Of a DNA stretch of 64,000 nt, positions 53,414 to 62,446 are shown in pieces. A program made the position numbers and the translations under genes. This stretch comes from Calothrix sp. NIES-4101 (lineage in GTDB: Bacteria; Cyanobacteriota; Cyanobacteriia; Cyanobacteriales; Nostocaceae). The stretch is taken from contig AP018277.1 of assembly GCA_004296455.1 (NCBI GenBank), positions 1 to 64,000 on the forward strand. The letters are read 5' to 3'. The notes under the pieces were generated by a model. It saw nothing but the letters and a program-made list of their open reading frames with translations, was not told where the DNA came from and did no database searches. Positions within the stretch are counted from its first letter, which is position 1. Each line of letters begins with the position of its first letter.

Positions 53414-53552
53414 GCGCTTTGACTAGTTTTTCACCGTAATTTACAAGCAAGATTGCGAACAATTGACTGCAATTGGTAATTCCTGTTTTGTCGAGAATGC
53501 TTTCTGCTAAGGGCAGGTGTTTGTCGTCTAAAACAACACGTTTCTGATTCAT
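53400..53552 (-). CDS. Small hypothetical protein, 50 aa
   Basis: A 50-residue frame (MNQKRVVLDDKHLPLAESILDKTGITNCSQLFAILLVNYGEKLVKALKQD) that looks like a short ribbon-helix-helix protein: strand, helix, turn at GITNC, helix. It starts 2 bp after the stop of the ParR-like gene, within the same operon. Its 3' end runs into the repeat array. Probably a DNA-binding accessory or repressor. Confidence 0.5.
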   Translation of the reverse strand: MNQKRVVLDDKHLPLAESILDKTGITNCSQLFAILLVNYGEKLVKALKQD

Positions 53553-53554
53553 GA

Positions 53555-53989
53555 TTACCTTTTCAAGCTACTTAGTAATGCAGCACCTTTTGCTTTATTT
53601 ATTGATTCTTCAGGCTTTGGTGATGATATTTGTTGAGGTTGTGCTGTGGGTAAATTGTCTATTGATTTCAATCCCGCTAAATATTCACTAACTATCAGAT
53701 TTATTGCGGCACTGGTTGATATTCCCCGCTCTGTCCCATAATCTTTTACCCAACACTGATGGCGCTTATCTAATTTCAACCTAATTGATGAGACTGGTTT
53801 TGATATGCGTGATTGAGAAATGGTTGATTTAGAAGTGGTTGATTGAGACATACCTGATAATTTCAATTCCCATCCAAATCTGCGAGCATCAAGTATCAAC
53901 ATCACCACGTCCCTGGGGGAAGAGTATTCGAGAGCCGCTTGTACAAGGGCAATCTTTGCGGCTACTTGCTGGCTGAGTCGTATTTCCAT
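53555..53989 (-). CDS. ParR-like DNA-binding adaptor, 144 aa
   Basis: N-terminal helical part (RLSQQVAAKIALVQAALEYSSPRDVVMLILDARRFG), Ser/Thr-rich linker, then an RHH-like segment (SSIRLKLDKRHQCWVKDYGTERGISTSAAINLIVSEYL) and a flexible tail. It lies 26 bp after the actin-like gene on the same strand. In type II partition systems the adaptor that links ParM filaments to the centromere is exactly in this place. The call depends on context and RHH-like pattern. Confidence 0.6.
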   Translation of the reverse strand: MEIRLSQQVAAKIALVQAALEYSSPRDVVMLILDARRFGWELKLSGMSQSTTSKSTISQSRISKPVSSIRLKLDKRHQCWVKDYGTERGISTSAAINLIVSEYLAGLKSIDNLPTAQPQQISSPKPEESINKAKGAALLSSLKR

Positions 53990-54015
53990 TACGCCCCGTT
54001 AAGATAGGTTATTGA

Positions 54016-54963
54016 TTAATTACCTTCCATTACGGAGGATAGTAGGGCTTGAATGTTGGTCAGTTGGGGATTTTCGGGGATAAAGTATCCTGTTCCAGTA
54101 GCGCGATCGCGTAACAAGTTAGCGTTACCACCGACGAACATGATGTTTACCACGTCGGCTAAATATTCCCTTGCATCCACGGTAATTGAGTCCACAAGGC
54201 GGTTAAACCAGTCATTTAACAGGTCATCAAAGATGGGGGAAAAGTCGTATCTGTTGCCGTAAATCAGGGAGCCATCTGTCACCGCGTCCATGACTTTGCA
54301 GGTTTTGAAGGCTATGTTGTCTCGCCGTGCGTGGGACTGCATCAAATCGCTGTTGATGATGTCGTTGGCGAGGGATACCCCACCGACATCGGGAATTGAC
54401 CGTCGATGGACTGCCATGCCCTCTGGAGTCATGACGACGTAGTTTGTCGTTCCTCCACCGATATCGATGATTAAGCAGTCACCAGCGTCGTCTAGCCAGC
54501 CGTTACGGTAGGCATACACCCCGGCAACGTCGGATTCTAGGTAAAACTGAATATCGGTGACGTGGTGCTTGTAGATTGTGCCGTTAACTGTGATTTCGTG
54601 GGGAGAACCAATCAATGCTTTTTTGATGGTATCTTCGCAAAAGCGATCGCGTGTGGGAATTAAGTATCTAACAATGCCTTCAAAATCCTGGTGCAATCCA
54701 GCAAATAGGAAAGGTTTGACAATTTCTGGGCTGTGTTTGCCTCGTTCGACGGCGGTTTGAGAGTTTTTCTGTTTGGTGGCGTATTCTCCCAGAATCAAGC
54801 GCTTGTGGTTAATTTCCACTGTGGGGGATGTGTTGGTATTTAGAGTCATGACGCTTTTATGGGTGATGTCGGCGCTGACTGAGCGCATGATTTGGGGTGG
54901 TTGTCCTAACAGTGCGGTGACTGTTGAGTAGTTGCCAATATCTGCACAAAATATATTGCTCAT
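54016..54963 (-). CDS. parM: Actin-like plasmid segregation ATPase (ParM/StbA family), 315 aa
   Basis: Actin-fold ATPase that forms filaments to push plasmid copies apart. Phosphate-1 motif FCADIGNYSTVTALLG at the start, phosphate-2 motif CLIIDIGGGTTNYVVM at about 164-179, and adenosine motif IMFVGGNANLLRD near the C-terminus. Length is normal. It begins the leftward operon that continues with the ParR-like gene. It is only distantly related to the split actin-like gene at 15160-17136. Upstream 54964-55161 has no gene. Confidence 0.88.
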   Translation of the reverse strand: MSNIFCADIGNYSTVTALLGQPPQIMRSVSADITHKSVMTLNTNTSPTVEINHKRLILGEYATKQKNSQTAVERGKHSPEIVKPFLFAGLHQDFEGIVRYLIPTRDRFCEDTIKKALIGSPHEITVNGTIYKHHVTDIQFYLESDVAGVYAYRNGWLDDAGDCLIIDIGGGTTNYVVMTPEGMAVHRRSIPDVGGVSLANDIINSDLMQSHARRDNIAFKTCKVMDAVTDGSLIYGNRYDFSPIFDDLLNDWFNRLVDSITVDAREYLADVVNIMFVGGNANLLRDRATGTGYFIPENPQLTNIQALLSSVMEGN

Positions 54964-55161
54964 AATCCTTTAGGCGTTAGCCTTGCTTGTTTATGGGATG
55001 ATTGCTGTTGGAAATATTCGGAAAAGCGCCACAACGCAGACATGCGTCACCAGCGCAAATGGGTGCTTGGTAAAAGCCAGAGTATTTATTTTCTTCAGGT
55101 AGTCTTTGATGAACCTTGACGCGCTCAGTTGCGGTCGTTTTGTGTCGGCTACATGCTCATA

Positions 55162-55273
55162 ATAGCTCTATAGCTCCATATAACGTACACATTTTATATC
55201 CAAATTACTTATAGCTCTATAGCTCCAGTATCAGAATAGCGTATAGGTCGTATACACTGGAGCTGTCGAGCTA
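55162..55273. promoter_or_regulatory. Repeated TAGCTCnAnAGCTCCA boxes upstream of an RHH gene
   Basis: ATAGCTCTATAGCTCCA occurs at 55162-55178 and 55211-55227, and an inverted version, TGGAGCTGTCGAGCTA, at 55258-55273. They lie between the divergent ParM operon and the RHH gene at 55292. The boxes are themselves partly symmetric (AGCT). They fit operator sites for the RHH protein, or iterons. Function inferred. Confidence 0.55.
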
Positions 55274-55291
55274 CTTAACGCGCTAGGATTT

Positions 55292-55462
55292 ATGCCAAGA
55301 AGTGACAAAGATGTTGTTTATGTTCGCGCCCGTGTACCAAAAGATATTCATTTAAGATTCAAAATTGCCTCTTTGAGAGCTGGCAAAGATATGGACAAAA
55401 TCATAAATGAACTTATTGTTACGTGGCTGGACGAAAACGAGTCTAAACAGGAGGCATCGTGA
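55292..55462 (+). CDS. Small RHH-like regulator of replication module B, 56 aa
   Basis: 56-aa protein with a strand (VVYVRARVPKDIHLRFKIASL) and helix 2 (KDMDKIINELIVTWLDE), typical of ParG/CopG-like repressors. It is divergent from parM with operator-like repeats between them. It precedes the conserved leader and the 1281-aa primase gene, as the RHH genes do in module A. A 15-codon GTG frame overlapping its stop (GTGA) is probably not a separate gene. Confidence 0.6.
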   Translation: MPRSDKDVVYVRARVPKDIHLRFKIASLRAGKDMDKIINELIVTWLDENESKQEAS

Positions 55463-55860
55463 CCAAACTTGACAGCGATTATGAGAAATACAAATCTAAG
55501 TTTTAGGAGTTTCGGTCAACTACAAAATTTCTAAATATCCAAATAGAAAGAGGAGATTAAATATAAAACTATAACAATGCCGAAAAACTAATATGGTGCT
55601 TTTTAGCTAACAGAAAAATTGCGAAAAACGCAAGAAATGTAAATTATTTTGCTATCCTCGCAACTGTGTATATTACACTTTTATTTCTATTGGCTAACTC
55701 TTACCCAACAATCCCCGATAATCCCCAAAAATACCCAAATTTAATAAAAATTAACGCTTGCGAACTCTGAAACTGGAATAAACATAGGGCGTTAAATTAC
55801 TCTTATTTGTCTTGGAAAGTAAGAGTTAAATCCTGTATGGCGATTGTTATCAAGTCCGAA

Positions 55861-56499
55861 AGTATCAACAATTACTTGATGCACTGAAATTAGAAAAAAT
55901 ATCATTTTTGTCGATCGATAAGTAGAAGATATGCTCTATCATTTGAAATTATACAAACCAGCGCGTTGCGGTTTCTAAGAATTTTCTTGTATTGCCGCCA
56001 CCAAAATAATGCATCGGTTTTATTTTGTGTACGCGCTTGTTTAGGCAAAAACACGAGTAATAGCGCTTCTAAATTCCGCGCTCTCAAACTCGGAGTATTG
56101 AGTTAGAAGCACTCAACAATTAATTCGTTAAAAGCGAATTTTGCTTTTTTTACATTTATTTACATTGACGTATGGAGGTGATTGTTACGGTTGCTCGATG
56201 TCCATATTAAAAATGCCGCTCTGTAGAGCGACATTATCGTTGGATTAAAGCATCCAAGGGCTGTAATAATCTTATTTTTATCAATTGAATTAGGAGCGGA
56301 GCAGAGTTACTCTCCATTAACCTGACAGTGCGATTAAGTTTGGCGACCGAAAACACTGAAAAGGCTATGAGTTGAGAGGCAACATCGTGCGCCGTAGTGG
56401 GTATGTAAACCCATTACGCATAATCTTAGCATTGTCGTTACCAAGTTTCTATCACTTTTGACATAGTTTCATATAAATTTTGGTGAGCTAACCAAAACC
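55861..56499. repeat. Conserved replication-module leader, copy 2
   Basis: Direct repeat of 959-1590. Differences are few (for example a 7-bp insertion near 56097 and scattered point changes). Upstream 55463-55860 is a more diverged version of 616-958. A 61-codon minus-strand frame is open in both copies, but the few differences visible inside it change residues, so I do not call a gene. 56500-56700 differs from module A. Confidence 0.75.
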
Positions 56500-56702
56500 C
56501 TGACCAGACAATTCACAATTCGCTTTCGTCAGAAGCAAGCGTGGCTATATTCACACTTTTCGGCATTTAGACCATAAGGTTTCAACAAAGACACTGCGAA
56601 CTGCAAACCGCGAATTGTACTGACCCTCTTTCAAATTCCGCCAAACAGGGCATAAAACTCCGATGAAGTCAGGATTTCAGACAAGCTAAAGGCGCACACT
56701 CC

Positions 56703-56732
56703 CTCCAAAGACATCGCCACAAACCTTTGGAG
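56703..56732 (+). promoter_or_regulatory. RBS-sequestering hairpin before the 1281-aa primase gene
   Basis: CTCCAAAG (56703-56710) pairs with CTTTGGAG (56725-56732), covering the GGAG ribosome-binding site 7 nt before the ATG at 56740. The stem is the same as at 1680-1710 but the loop is different. Translation control is inferred. Confidence 0.5.
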
Positions 56733-56739
56733 AATAACT

Positions 56740-59700
56740 ATGTACGCAACAACATCTACCAGCTATCAACAATCCGAATCCTTCGACATTCGCAATTTTA
56801 GCGATCGCCTGACCCCAACAAAGGAGAAAAACCGCTACTGTTGTCCAGTATGCGATGGTCACAACCTCACAATTGACCCCAAAACAGGTAAATACAAGTG
56901 CTGGAACGGGTGTGAGTGTAGGGATATTAGAGAAGCGGTTTCCCCCTGGAGCGAACTCAAATGTACTCGGGGAAATAATCACACCCCACTCCACAACAAT
57001 TTTCAACCCCAATTCAATTATCAAAAACCAATGCTCACCCGCAGTCAATCGCTTGCTGGGAAAGGCTTGCATCCCAAAAAGTCGATATTGAATGCAGGCG
57101 ACTCCAAGGGCAACCAACCCGTAAAACCTTTTACCTCTCCGCAATCGCTACCCTCCGGGAAGGACAAAGGCAGAAAAGCCGGGAAATCCCCCCACAGCAA
57201 TCCACAATCGCTATCCGGCGAGAAAAACAAGGGCATAAAAGCCGAGAAACCCTCCCACAGCAATGCTTCCCCCCTCCAATCTTCTCAAATCACCCTGCTA
57301 AAACTATCCCAAGGAGCATCAGACTTTCCACAGCCACAAAAGCCAAAATTTATACCAAAAAGAGTGAAGGAGCTAGTCGAGGAAGCACAAACAAATATCG
57401 CTAATTCTTGCCAGACAAAAGACTTGGGCAATGGAGTAATTGAGTACATTCAAACCGAAGTATCAATTCTCGACACACTCACGCAAACAACATACATCTA
57501 CTCGGACTCCCAGCAAGTACACCGCTTCGATTGGTGCGACGCAAGTAAATCAAAAGGACGGGGAAAAACCTTCATGCAATGCCACATAGCCGCCGATGGC
57601 ACAACAAAATGGACAAAAGGCGATAAACCCTGGCGTGCCTATAGATTGGAAGAAGCGATCGCCACCGCTAAACAACAAACAGAAAGCATAGCCGCACTGC
57701 TATGTCAGGAAGGGGAAAAATGCGTAGAAATCGCTCGAATGCACGGCATCGCCAGCTTTACCTTCCAAGGTAGTAACTGGCGACCCGAAGAAATCAAACC
57801 CACCCTGGAAAAAATTAAAGATTCTTTAAGCTCAATTGTCATGGTTTTCTTACATGACCCTGACCCAACAGGATTGAAGAAAGCCGAAATTTTTAAGAAA
57901 TGTTGCGCTGAGGTAGGATTGCCCTGCATCCTCGTCAACCCCAAACAAATTTGCGATAGGCTACCACATGATACTGGTGATATCGAAGAGATATTAGCGC
58001 AAATGGACGTACCAGAATTTATCCGCAAACTCGAAGAAGAAATTCACAACGCCATCGATGGAACCTCCAATTTCGAGGAAATTGTTAATGAGGATAGCGA
58101 ATTTTTCGATTCAATTCCCGACAGCTTCGAGCCAAACATAGAAATCACCCAAAAAGCCATGGAAATGCTTTACGGGGACAAACCTTGGATTTGCGTAGAA
58201 AACCAACTTTACTATTGGGAAGACACTCACTACAAAGTCAGCTCGAATGTCGTCGAACTCAAACGGATCAGCAATTTCTGCAACAAATATCCCGTATTTA
58301 AAAAAGATGAGGTACGTTTCCCCTACGCCAACCCCGGTACAGCCGAAAAAATATTACGCTGGGTGAAAATGCGCCTGGGAATCGATCCCAAATTAGTCAA
58401 CCCTCCAGGGATAAACTGCACCAACGGAGTCTTGCAAATTTATTGGGTTAACGACTTACCGAAATGGCAACTAATTGACCATAGCCCCAACCTGTATTAC
58501 ACCTACAAACCAATTGCCACCTACAACCCCAAAGCCGATCAAAAACATTGCGATCGCCTCATGGCAGCTCTCGAACCAGCCCAGCAAAAAATCTTTTTAA
58601 GAACCATTGCTGCATCCCTGGATTTAGCCACGGTGCGGAAATATAAAGGACGGTTAATCAAAGGTTTACTTTGCCAAGGTAGCGGTAATAACGGTAAAGA
58701 TACACTTCGGGAAGTCGTCAGCCTCATGTACGGTAAACAGGGAATAACAGGTTGTACCCTTGCGGATTTTGCTGCCTACGATGACGGCAGAAAATTCCCC
58801 CTCGCCAAACTACGTCACAGCCGGATTAACTGGGCTTCCGAAAATACCAACACCAGTCGTCTGGATAAAATTCAAAGTTTGAAAGTACTGATTACAGGAG
58901 AAGAACTAGATGCAGAACGTAAAGGCATCGATGCCGAAGAATTTACCCCCAACGCGATCGCTCTATTTAATGTCAACGATACCCCCAATTTGCAAGCAAC
59001 ATTGGAAGCAATTGCCAGTCGCTATGCAGTTCTTAGCTTTAACAAAACCTACGTATCCCACCCCGATCCCAAAAAAGGCGAACTTTTGGCAGACCCCAGG
59101 TTTAAATATGACCCCATTTTCATGCAAACAATGGTGGTACCAGCGTTTTTAAACTTGGTGCTGCAAGCGTTGGTGGATTTAATGGTGGAGGGTATTGACT
59201 ATAACTCTACGGAAGAAGCATTGTTGTCCATCCAAGCTGAGAATTGTCATTTATTGCAGTTTTCTCAGGATGTCGGTTTGGGCTACGACCCCAACAGTAC
59301 CCTAACCAGTAATGAAATTTGGACTGTGCTGGAACAATGGTATCGGGATAACGGTACTTTGGATTACGAAGAAACCAAACAAGATAAATTGAAGGCGATT
59401 TGGGTAGAACAAGCCAAATCAAGCGATAAAAATGTCAAAGCCCCCAACCAAGTAATTCCCCGATTTTTACAAATTTTCCCTAAAGCTAAAAAGGTGACAG
59501 TAGCCCATCCCAGTGGCAAGAAGACTATTTTGGCAATTCAGGGTATTGGGTTTAATCCTGGTGTTAGCCCACCGGTACCACCGGAAAATAGTTCATTGTC
59601 AATAAATCCAACTAGCACCCCAATAAGCATTCCTAGCACCCCAATTCCACCCCAAACGCCACCCCAAGAAACCCTGTTAAATCAAGACTTCCACCCCAAC

Positions 59701-60585
59701 CACCCCAATTCTTCAAATCAAAATGGAAAATTTTCAAGGGACGTTGAAACCCAGTTAAATGCCCAAGTCAATGTAGGAAGTCAATTAAATGTTCAAACCA
59801 ATGCTGAAAACCTGTTAGATACTCAAATCAATGTAGGGAACCAATTAAATATTCAAACCAACGTTGAAAACCAGTTGGCTACTCAAATCAATGTAGGGAA
59901 CCCATTAAATATTCAAACCAACGCTGAAAACCTGTTAAATACCCAAATCAATGTAGGAAAACAATTAAATGTTCAAACTGATAACTATGTAAACAACATT
60001 GAGTCACCAACACAAAATAATTACCCTAATAACCAATTACTTGTAGAAACTGATAATTATCAAACCAAGCAAAAACCCGAACAATTACAAGAAAATGCAA
60101 CAAGCGATCGCAGCTTAGAAACTAACCCTAGCACTTTGGGGTGGGTGGGGTGCAATGCCCAATCTACAAGCATTATAGGGGTGGAAACTGGGGTGGAAAC
60201 TGGGGTGCTAGAAACACCTATTGGGGTGCAACCAACCACAGTTGAGAATTACACAACATCAAATACGGCGCAAACTTTGCCAACCGGAAATATCTCTGGG
60301 ACAAAGGTTGTATCAACTACACAACCCATAACAATCAACAAAGGAACAAGGGTGAGAATTAAACCCCATACATTTGGTAGTTCTCAAGATGGAAAAGAAG
60401 GTGTAGTACTACGAATCAAGGAGTTTGAATGCGAGGGTGTGAAGAAAACTAAATATGTAGTTTGGCTTGATGACCTAAGCGTTGGGGAAAAGTTGCGACA
60501 AGTTGAGTGTTATGCAATTTGGTTAGATGTAGTTGTAAGGAACTGCAAACATAAACGCTTCAAACTGCAAACAAGCCAAAATTGA
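56740..60585 (+). CDS. Zinc-finger primase-helicase with D5-type SF3 helicase, 1281 aa
   Basis: Replication protein of module B. A CHC2-like zinc finger near residues 34-60 (CPVC...KCWNGCEC), a Ser/Pro/Lys-rich repeat linker (about 130-190), a DUF3854/TOPRIM-like region (about 220-430, with FLHDPDPTG), a D5 N-terminal domain, then the SF3 helicase with Walker A GSGNNGKD at about 647-654, a DKIQSLKVLITGEELDAERK segment, FNVNDTPNL sensor and SRYAVLSFN. A 20-residue repeat region (about 1008-1080) precedes a small KOW-like C-terminal domain. The last residues (VRNCKHKRFKLQTSQN) and stop come from element A; without it the protein would end WLDVVFV. Confidence 0.88.
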   Translation: MYATTSTSYQQSESFDIRNFSDRLTPTKEKNRYCCPVCDGHNLTIDPKTGKYKCWNGCECRDIREAVSPWSELKCTRGNNHTPLHNNFQPQFNYQKPMLTRSQSLAGKGLHPKKSILNAGDSKGNQPVKPFTSPQSLPSGKDKGRKAGKSPHSNPQSLSGEKNKGIKAEKPSHSNASPLQSSQITLLKLSQGASDFPQPQKPKFIPKRVKELVEEAQTNIANSCQTKDLGNGVIEYIQTEVSILDTLTQTTYIYSDSQQVHRFDWCDASKSKGRGKTFMQCHIAADGTTKWTKGDKPWRAYRLEEAIATAKQQTESIAALLCQEGEKCVEIARMHGIASFTFQGSNWRPEEIKPTLEKIKDSLSSIVMVFLHDPDPTGLKKAEIFKKCCAEVGLPCILVNPKQICDRLPHDTGDIEEILAQMDVPEFIRKLEEEIHNAIDGTSNFEEIVNEDSEFFDSIPDSFEPNIEITQKAMEMLYGDKPWICVENQLYYWEDTHYKVSSNVVELKRISNFCNKYPVFKKDEVRFPYANPGTAEKILRWVKMRLGIDPKLVNPPGINCTNGVLQIYWVNDLPKWQLIDHSPNLYYTYKPIATYNPKADQKHCDRLMAALEPAQQKIFLRTIAASLDLATVRKYKGRLIKGLLCQGSGNNGKDTLREVVSLMYGKQGITGCTLADFAAYDDGRKFPLAKLRHSRINWASENTNTSRLDKIQSLKVLITGEELDAERKGIDAEEFTPNAIALFNVNDTPNLQATLEAIASRYAVLSFNKTYVSHPDPKKGELLADPRFKYDPIFMQTMVVPAFLNLVLQALVDLMVEGIDYNSTEEALLSIQAENCHLLQFSQDVGLGYDPNSTLTSNEIWTVLEQWYRDNGTLDYEETKQDKLKAIWVEQAKSSDKNVKAPNQVIPRFLQIFPKAKKVTVAHPSGKKTILAIQGIGFNPGVSPPVPPENSSLSINPTSTPISIPSTPIPPQTPPQETLLNQDFHPNHPNSSNQNGKFSRDVETQLNAQVNVGSQLNVQTNAENLLDTQINVGNQLNIQTNVENQLATQINVGNPLNIQTNAENLLNTQINVGKQLNVQTDNYVNNIESPTQNNYPNNQLLVETDNYQTKQKPEQLQENATSDRSLETNPSTLGWVGCNAQSTSIIGVETGVETGVLETPIGVQPTTVENYTTSNTAQTLPTGNISGTKVVSTTQPITINKGTRVRIKPHTFGSSQDGKEGVVLRIKEFECEGVKKTKYVVWLDDLSVGEKLRQVECYAIWLDVVVRNCKHKRFKLQTSQN
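59761..59980 (+). repeat. 60-bp in-frame tandem repeat in the primase gene
   Basis: Units of exactly 60 bp start at 59761, 59821, 59881 and 59941 (last one partial), encoding 20 residues of type TQINVGNQLNIQTNAENLLD. They lie in the linker after the helicase core. Confidence 0.9.
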
Positions 60586-61211
60586 AACCACATTAACTGC
60601 AAATAAGGGGGGTCTCAAAACCACAATAATTGCAAATGAAACCACATTATTTGCAAACAAACCACATTAACTGCAAATAAACCACATTATTTGCAAATAA
60701 GCTGTAACCCTTATACATAGGCATTTTCCGAAAAACAGCCCTAAAACTGTCCAGAAAATAGGAACCAATTCACCAAACACTTATGCCCGGATAATGTGGT
60801 TTAATCTGGACAATATCCGTCCGATTAAATTATCAATAAGGTTTTTTTCGTTCCGGTCATACTAACTTATTTCTTAAACAGGCAGACACTCTTAAAACAA
60901 AAAAACATTGAGCGTGTGGGACGGTCAAAAAATCTTTAATTTGGACACTTTCAGGATAATTATAACCAAAAAGCTCAAAATAGCTATGGCTATGGATTTC
61001 AGGCTATTTGCAGTAAATTAGTGCCTATCTGCAACGAATATGGTTTGTTTGCAGTTAATGTGGTTTGGTTGCAAATAATGTGGTTTGGTTGCAAATAATG
61101 TGGTTTCATTTGCAAATAATGTGGTTTTGAGACCCCTCTTATTTGCAGTTAATGTGGTTTCAAAATTGGCTTGTTTGCAGTTTCATCTCCCGATGTTTGC
61201 AGTTCGCTACA
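60534..61211 (-). mobile_element. 678-bp miniature transposon, element A copy 2 (inverted)
   Basis: Same length as 16021-16698 and its exact reverse complement wherever I compared. The target duplication TGTAGT is at 60528-60533 and 61212-61217. It has inserted in the last codons of the primase gene: skipping it gives GAT GTA GTG TTC GTA TAA. It also pushes the downstream GNAT-like gene away from the primase. The ends encode outward-facing ATG frames (MQLMWFQ...). Confidence 0.9.
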
Positions 61212-61232
61212 TGTAGTGTTCGTATAATTGTC

Positions 61233-61802
61233 GTGTCTAATGTCAACCGTCCGATCCAATTATTACAGGTGGAAGGCAACCAAATTGTTGATGCCATCCT
61301 TACCACCGTCACCGAAAAACACTTAACGGATGCCAAAACTTTATGGGAACCGGAGTTAGCGGGTACTGGAAAAGATGATGAGTATTGGAATTGGGAAGCT
61401 AAAAGTCGAAGTGCGAAAATCCTTCCCGGTGATGAACTCTACGCCATTGAATGCGATGGAATGACCCAAGGATTAATGCTTGTAGATGTTCTCAAAAAGC
61501 GCTGTCAAATTGAATCCCAGTATCGTCGCAGATTAGTCTATGTTGCGGCTTTGGCTACTGCACCGTGGAATCGTTCTACCATCAATTACCCTCCTATCTA
61601 CAAAGGTGTTGGCGGTAACTTAATTGACTTTGCTGTTGTTCGTAGCAACGAGTTGGGATATCAAGGACGTATCGGACTCCATGCCCTTCCAGGGGCGATC
61701 GTATTTTACAAAAAGCTTAAAATAGGATTACTTGATTGTGGTCCCGACCCCGATGAACCCGATAATTTAGTTTATTTTGAAACCCTACGTAGAGATTTAT
61801 GA
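61233..61802 (+). CDS. GNAT-like acetyltransferase-fold protein, about 189 aa
   Basis: The sequence (YAIECDGMTQGLMLVDVLKKRCQ...RRLVYVAALATAPWNR...LIDFAVVRSNELGYQGRIGLHALPGAIVFYKKLKIG) resembles GNAT-fold proteins, with the ALPGAIVFYKK end similar to the acetyl-CoA site region. The native start is probably GTG at 61233, just after the ancestral primase stop; a longer frame from 61143 begins inside element A and is artificial. It overlaps the next gene by 4 bp (ATGA). It may be a toxin-like acetyltransferase with the next gene as partner, but this is a guess. Confidence 0.55.
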   Translation: MSNVNRPIQLLQVEGNQIVDAILTTVTEKHLTDAKTLWEPELAGTGKDDEYWNWEAKSRSAKILPGDELYAIECDGMTQGLMLVDVLKKRCQIESQYRRRLVYVAALATAPWNRSTINYPPIYKGVGGNLIDFAVVRSNELGYQGRIGLHALPGAIVFYKKLKIGLLDCGPDPDEPDNLVYFETLRRDL

Positions 61803-62446
61803 CCCAATCTATATCGAGTAAAGCTAATGATTTGCTGCCAACACAACGATTGATGGAACTAATCGAAGCTGAAGATGCTGCCAATGGGGAAGTTGGCTGT
61901 GGGGTAGCCAGCGATAAACTTTCTCAATATTTAGATAAGCGCAGTATTAATATTAATGGCGAAAATTTAAGGCAATTACTCCGCGAACATCTAGGGCATA
62001 TTCTCACGGAACGAGATTTTGATGCAATTATTTCCCAAGTTAGTCGTCACATCTGTTCGATGGTTGCCGAATTTAACGAATCGATATGCGATGTCCGTAG
62101 GACAAGCGAAGTCGATGGCGATATCATCGAGTATATCTCCAACTCCGAACTTAAAAAATATTTCCAATCGGAACTAGAGGAATTTTTAAGCAAAGATTTC
62201 ATCGAACAAATTATCCAAAGAACTCACTCAATAATTCATCAATCCGTGCTTCAACCCCGTCATAGCTGGTTAAGTCCAATTTGGGTATTTAAAGGTGGCG
62301 ACAAATTTTATATTGTTTCTTCTGCAACGCTCCATGTTGCAATGGAAAATGTTAAAGCACAATACCCCCATATCGTGGGAGAATTGGAAGTAGTAAAAGT
62401 AGGTGGTATTCTAGCGCCAAATCAAGTAGTTGAAGTTGATTTTTAA
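61799..62446 (+). CDS. Hypothetical protein coupled to the GNAT-like gene, 215 aa
   Basis: Helical N-terminal two thirds (LMELIEAEDAANGEVGCGVASDKLSQYLDKRSININGENLRQLLREHL) and a small C-terminal domain (FYIVSSATLHVAMENVKAQYPHIVGELEVVKVGG). No recognised domain. Translational coupling by an ATGA overlap suggests a joint function with the GNAT-like protein. It converges with the relaxase pseudogene. Confidence 0.55.
   Translation: MTQSISSKANDLLPTQRLMELIEAEDAANGEVGCGVASDKLSQYLDKRSININGENLRQLLREHLGHILTERDFDAIISQVSRHICSMVAEFNESICDVRRTSEVDGDIIEYISNSELKKYFQSELEEFLSKDFIEQIIQRTHSIIHQSVLQPRHSWLSPIWVFKGGDKFYIVSSATLHVAMENVKAQYPHIVGELEVVKVGGILAPNQVVEVDF

Noticed and set aside
59761-59980. Exact 60-bp periodicity as CRISPR-like
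   Set aside because: The whole unit is repeated and coding in frame; there are no variable spacers.
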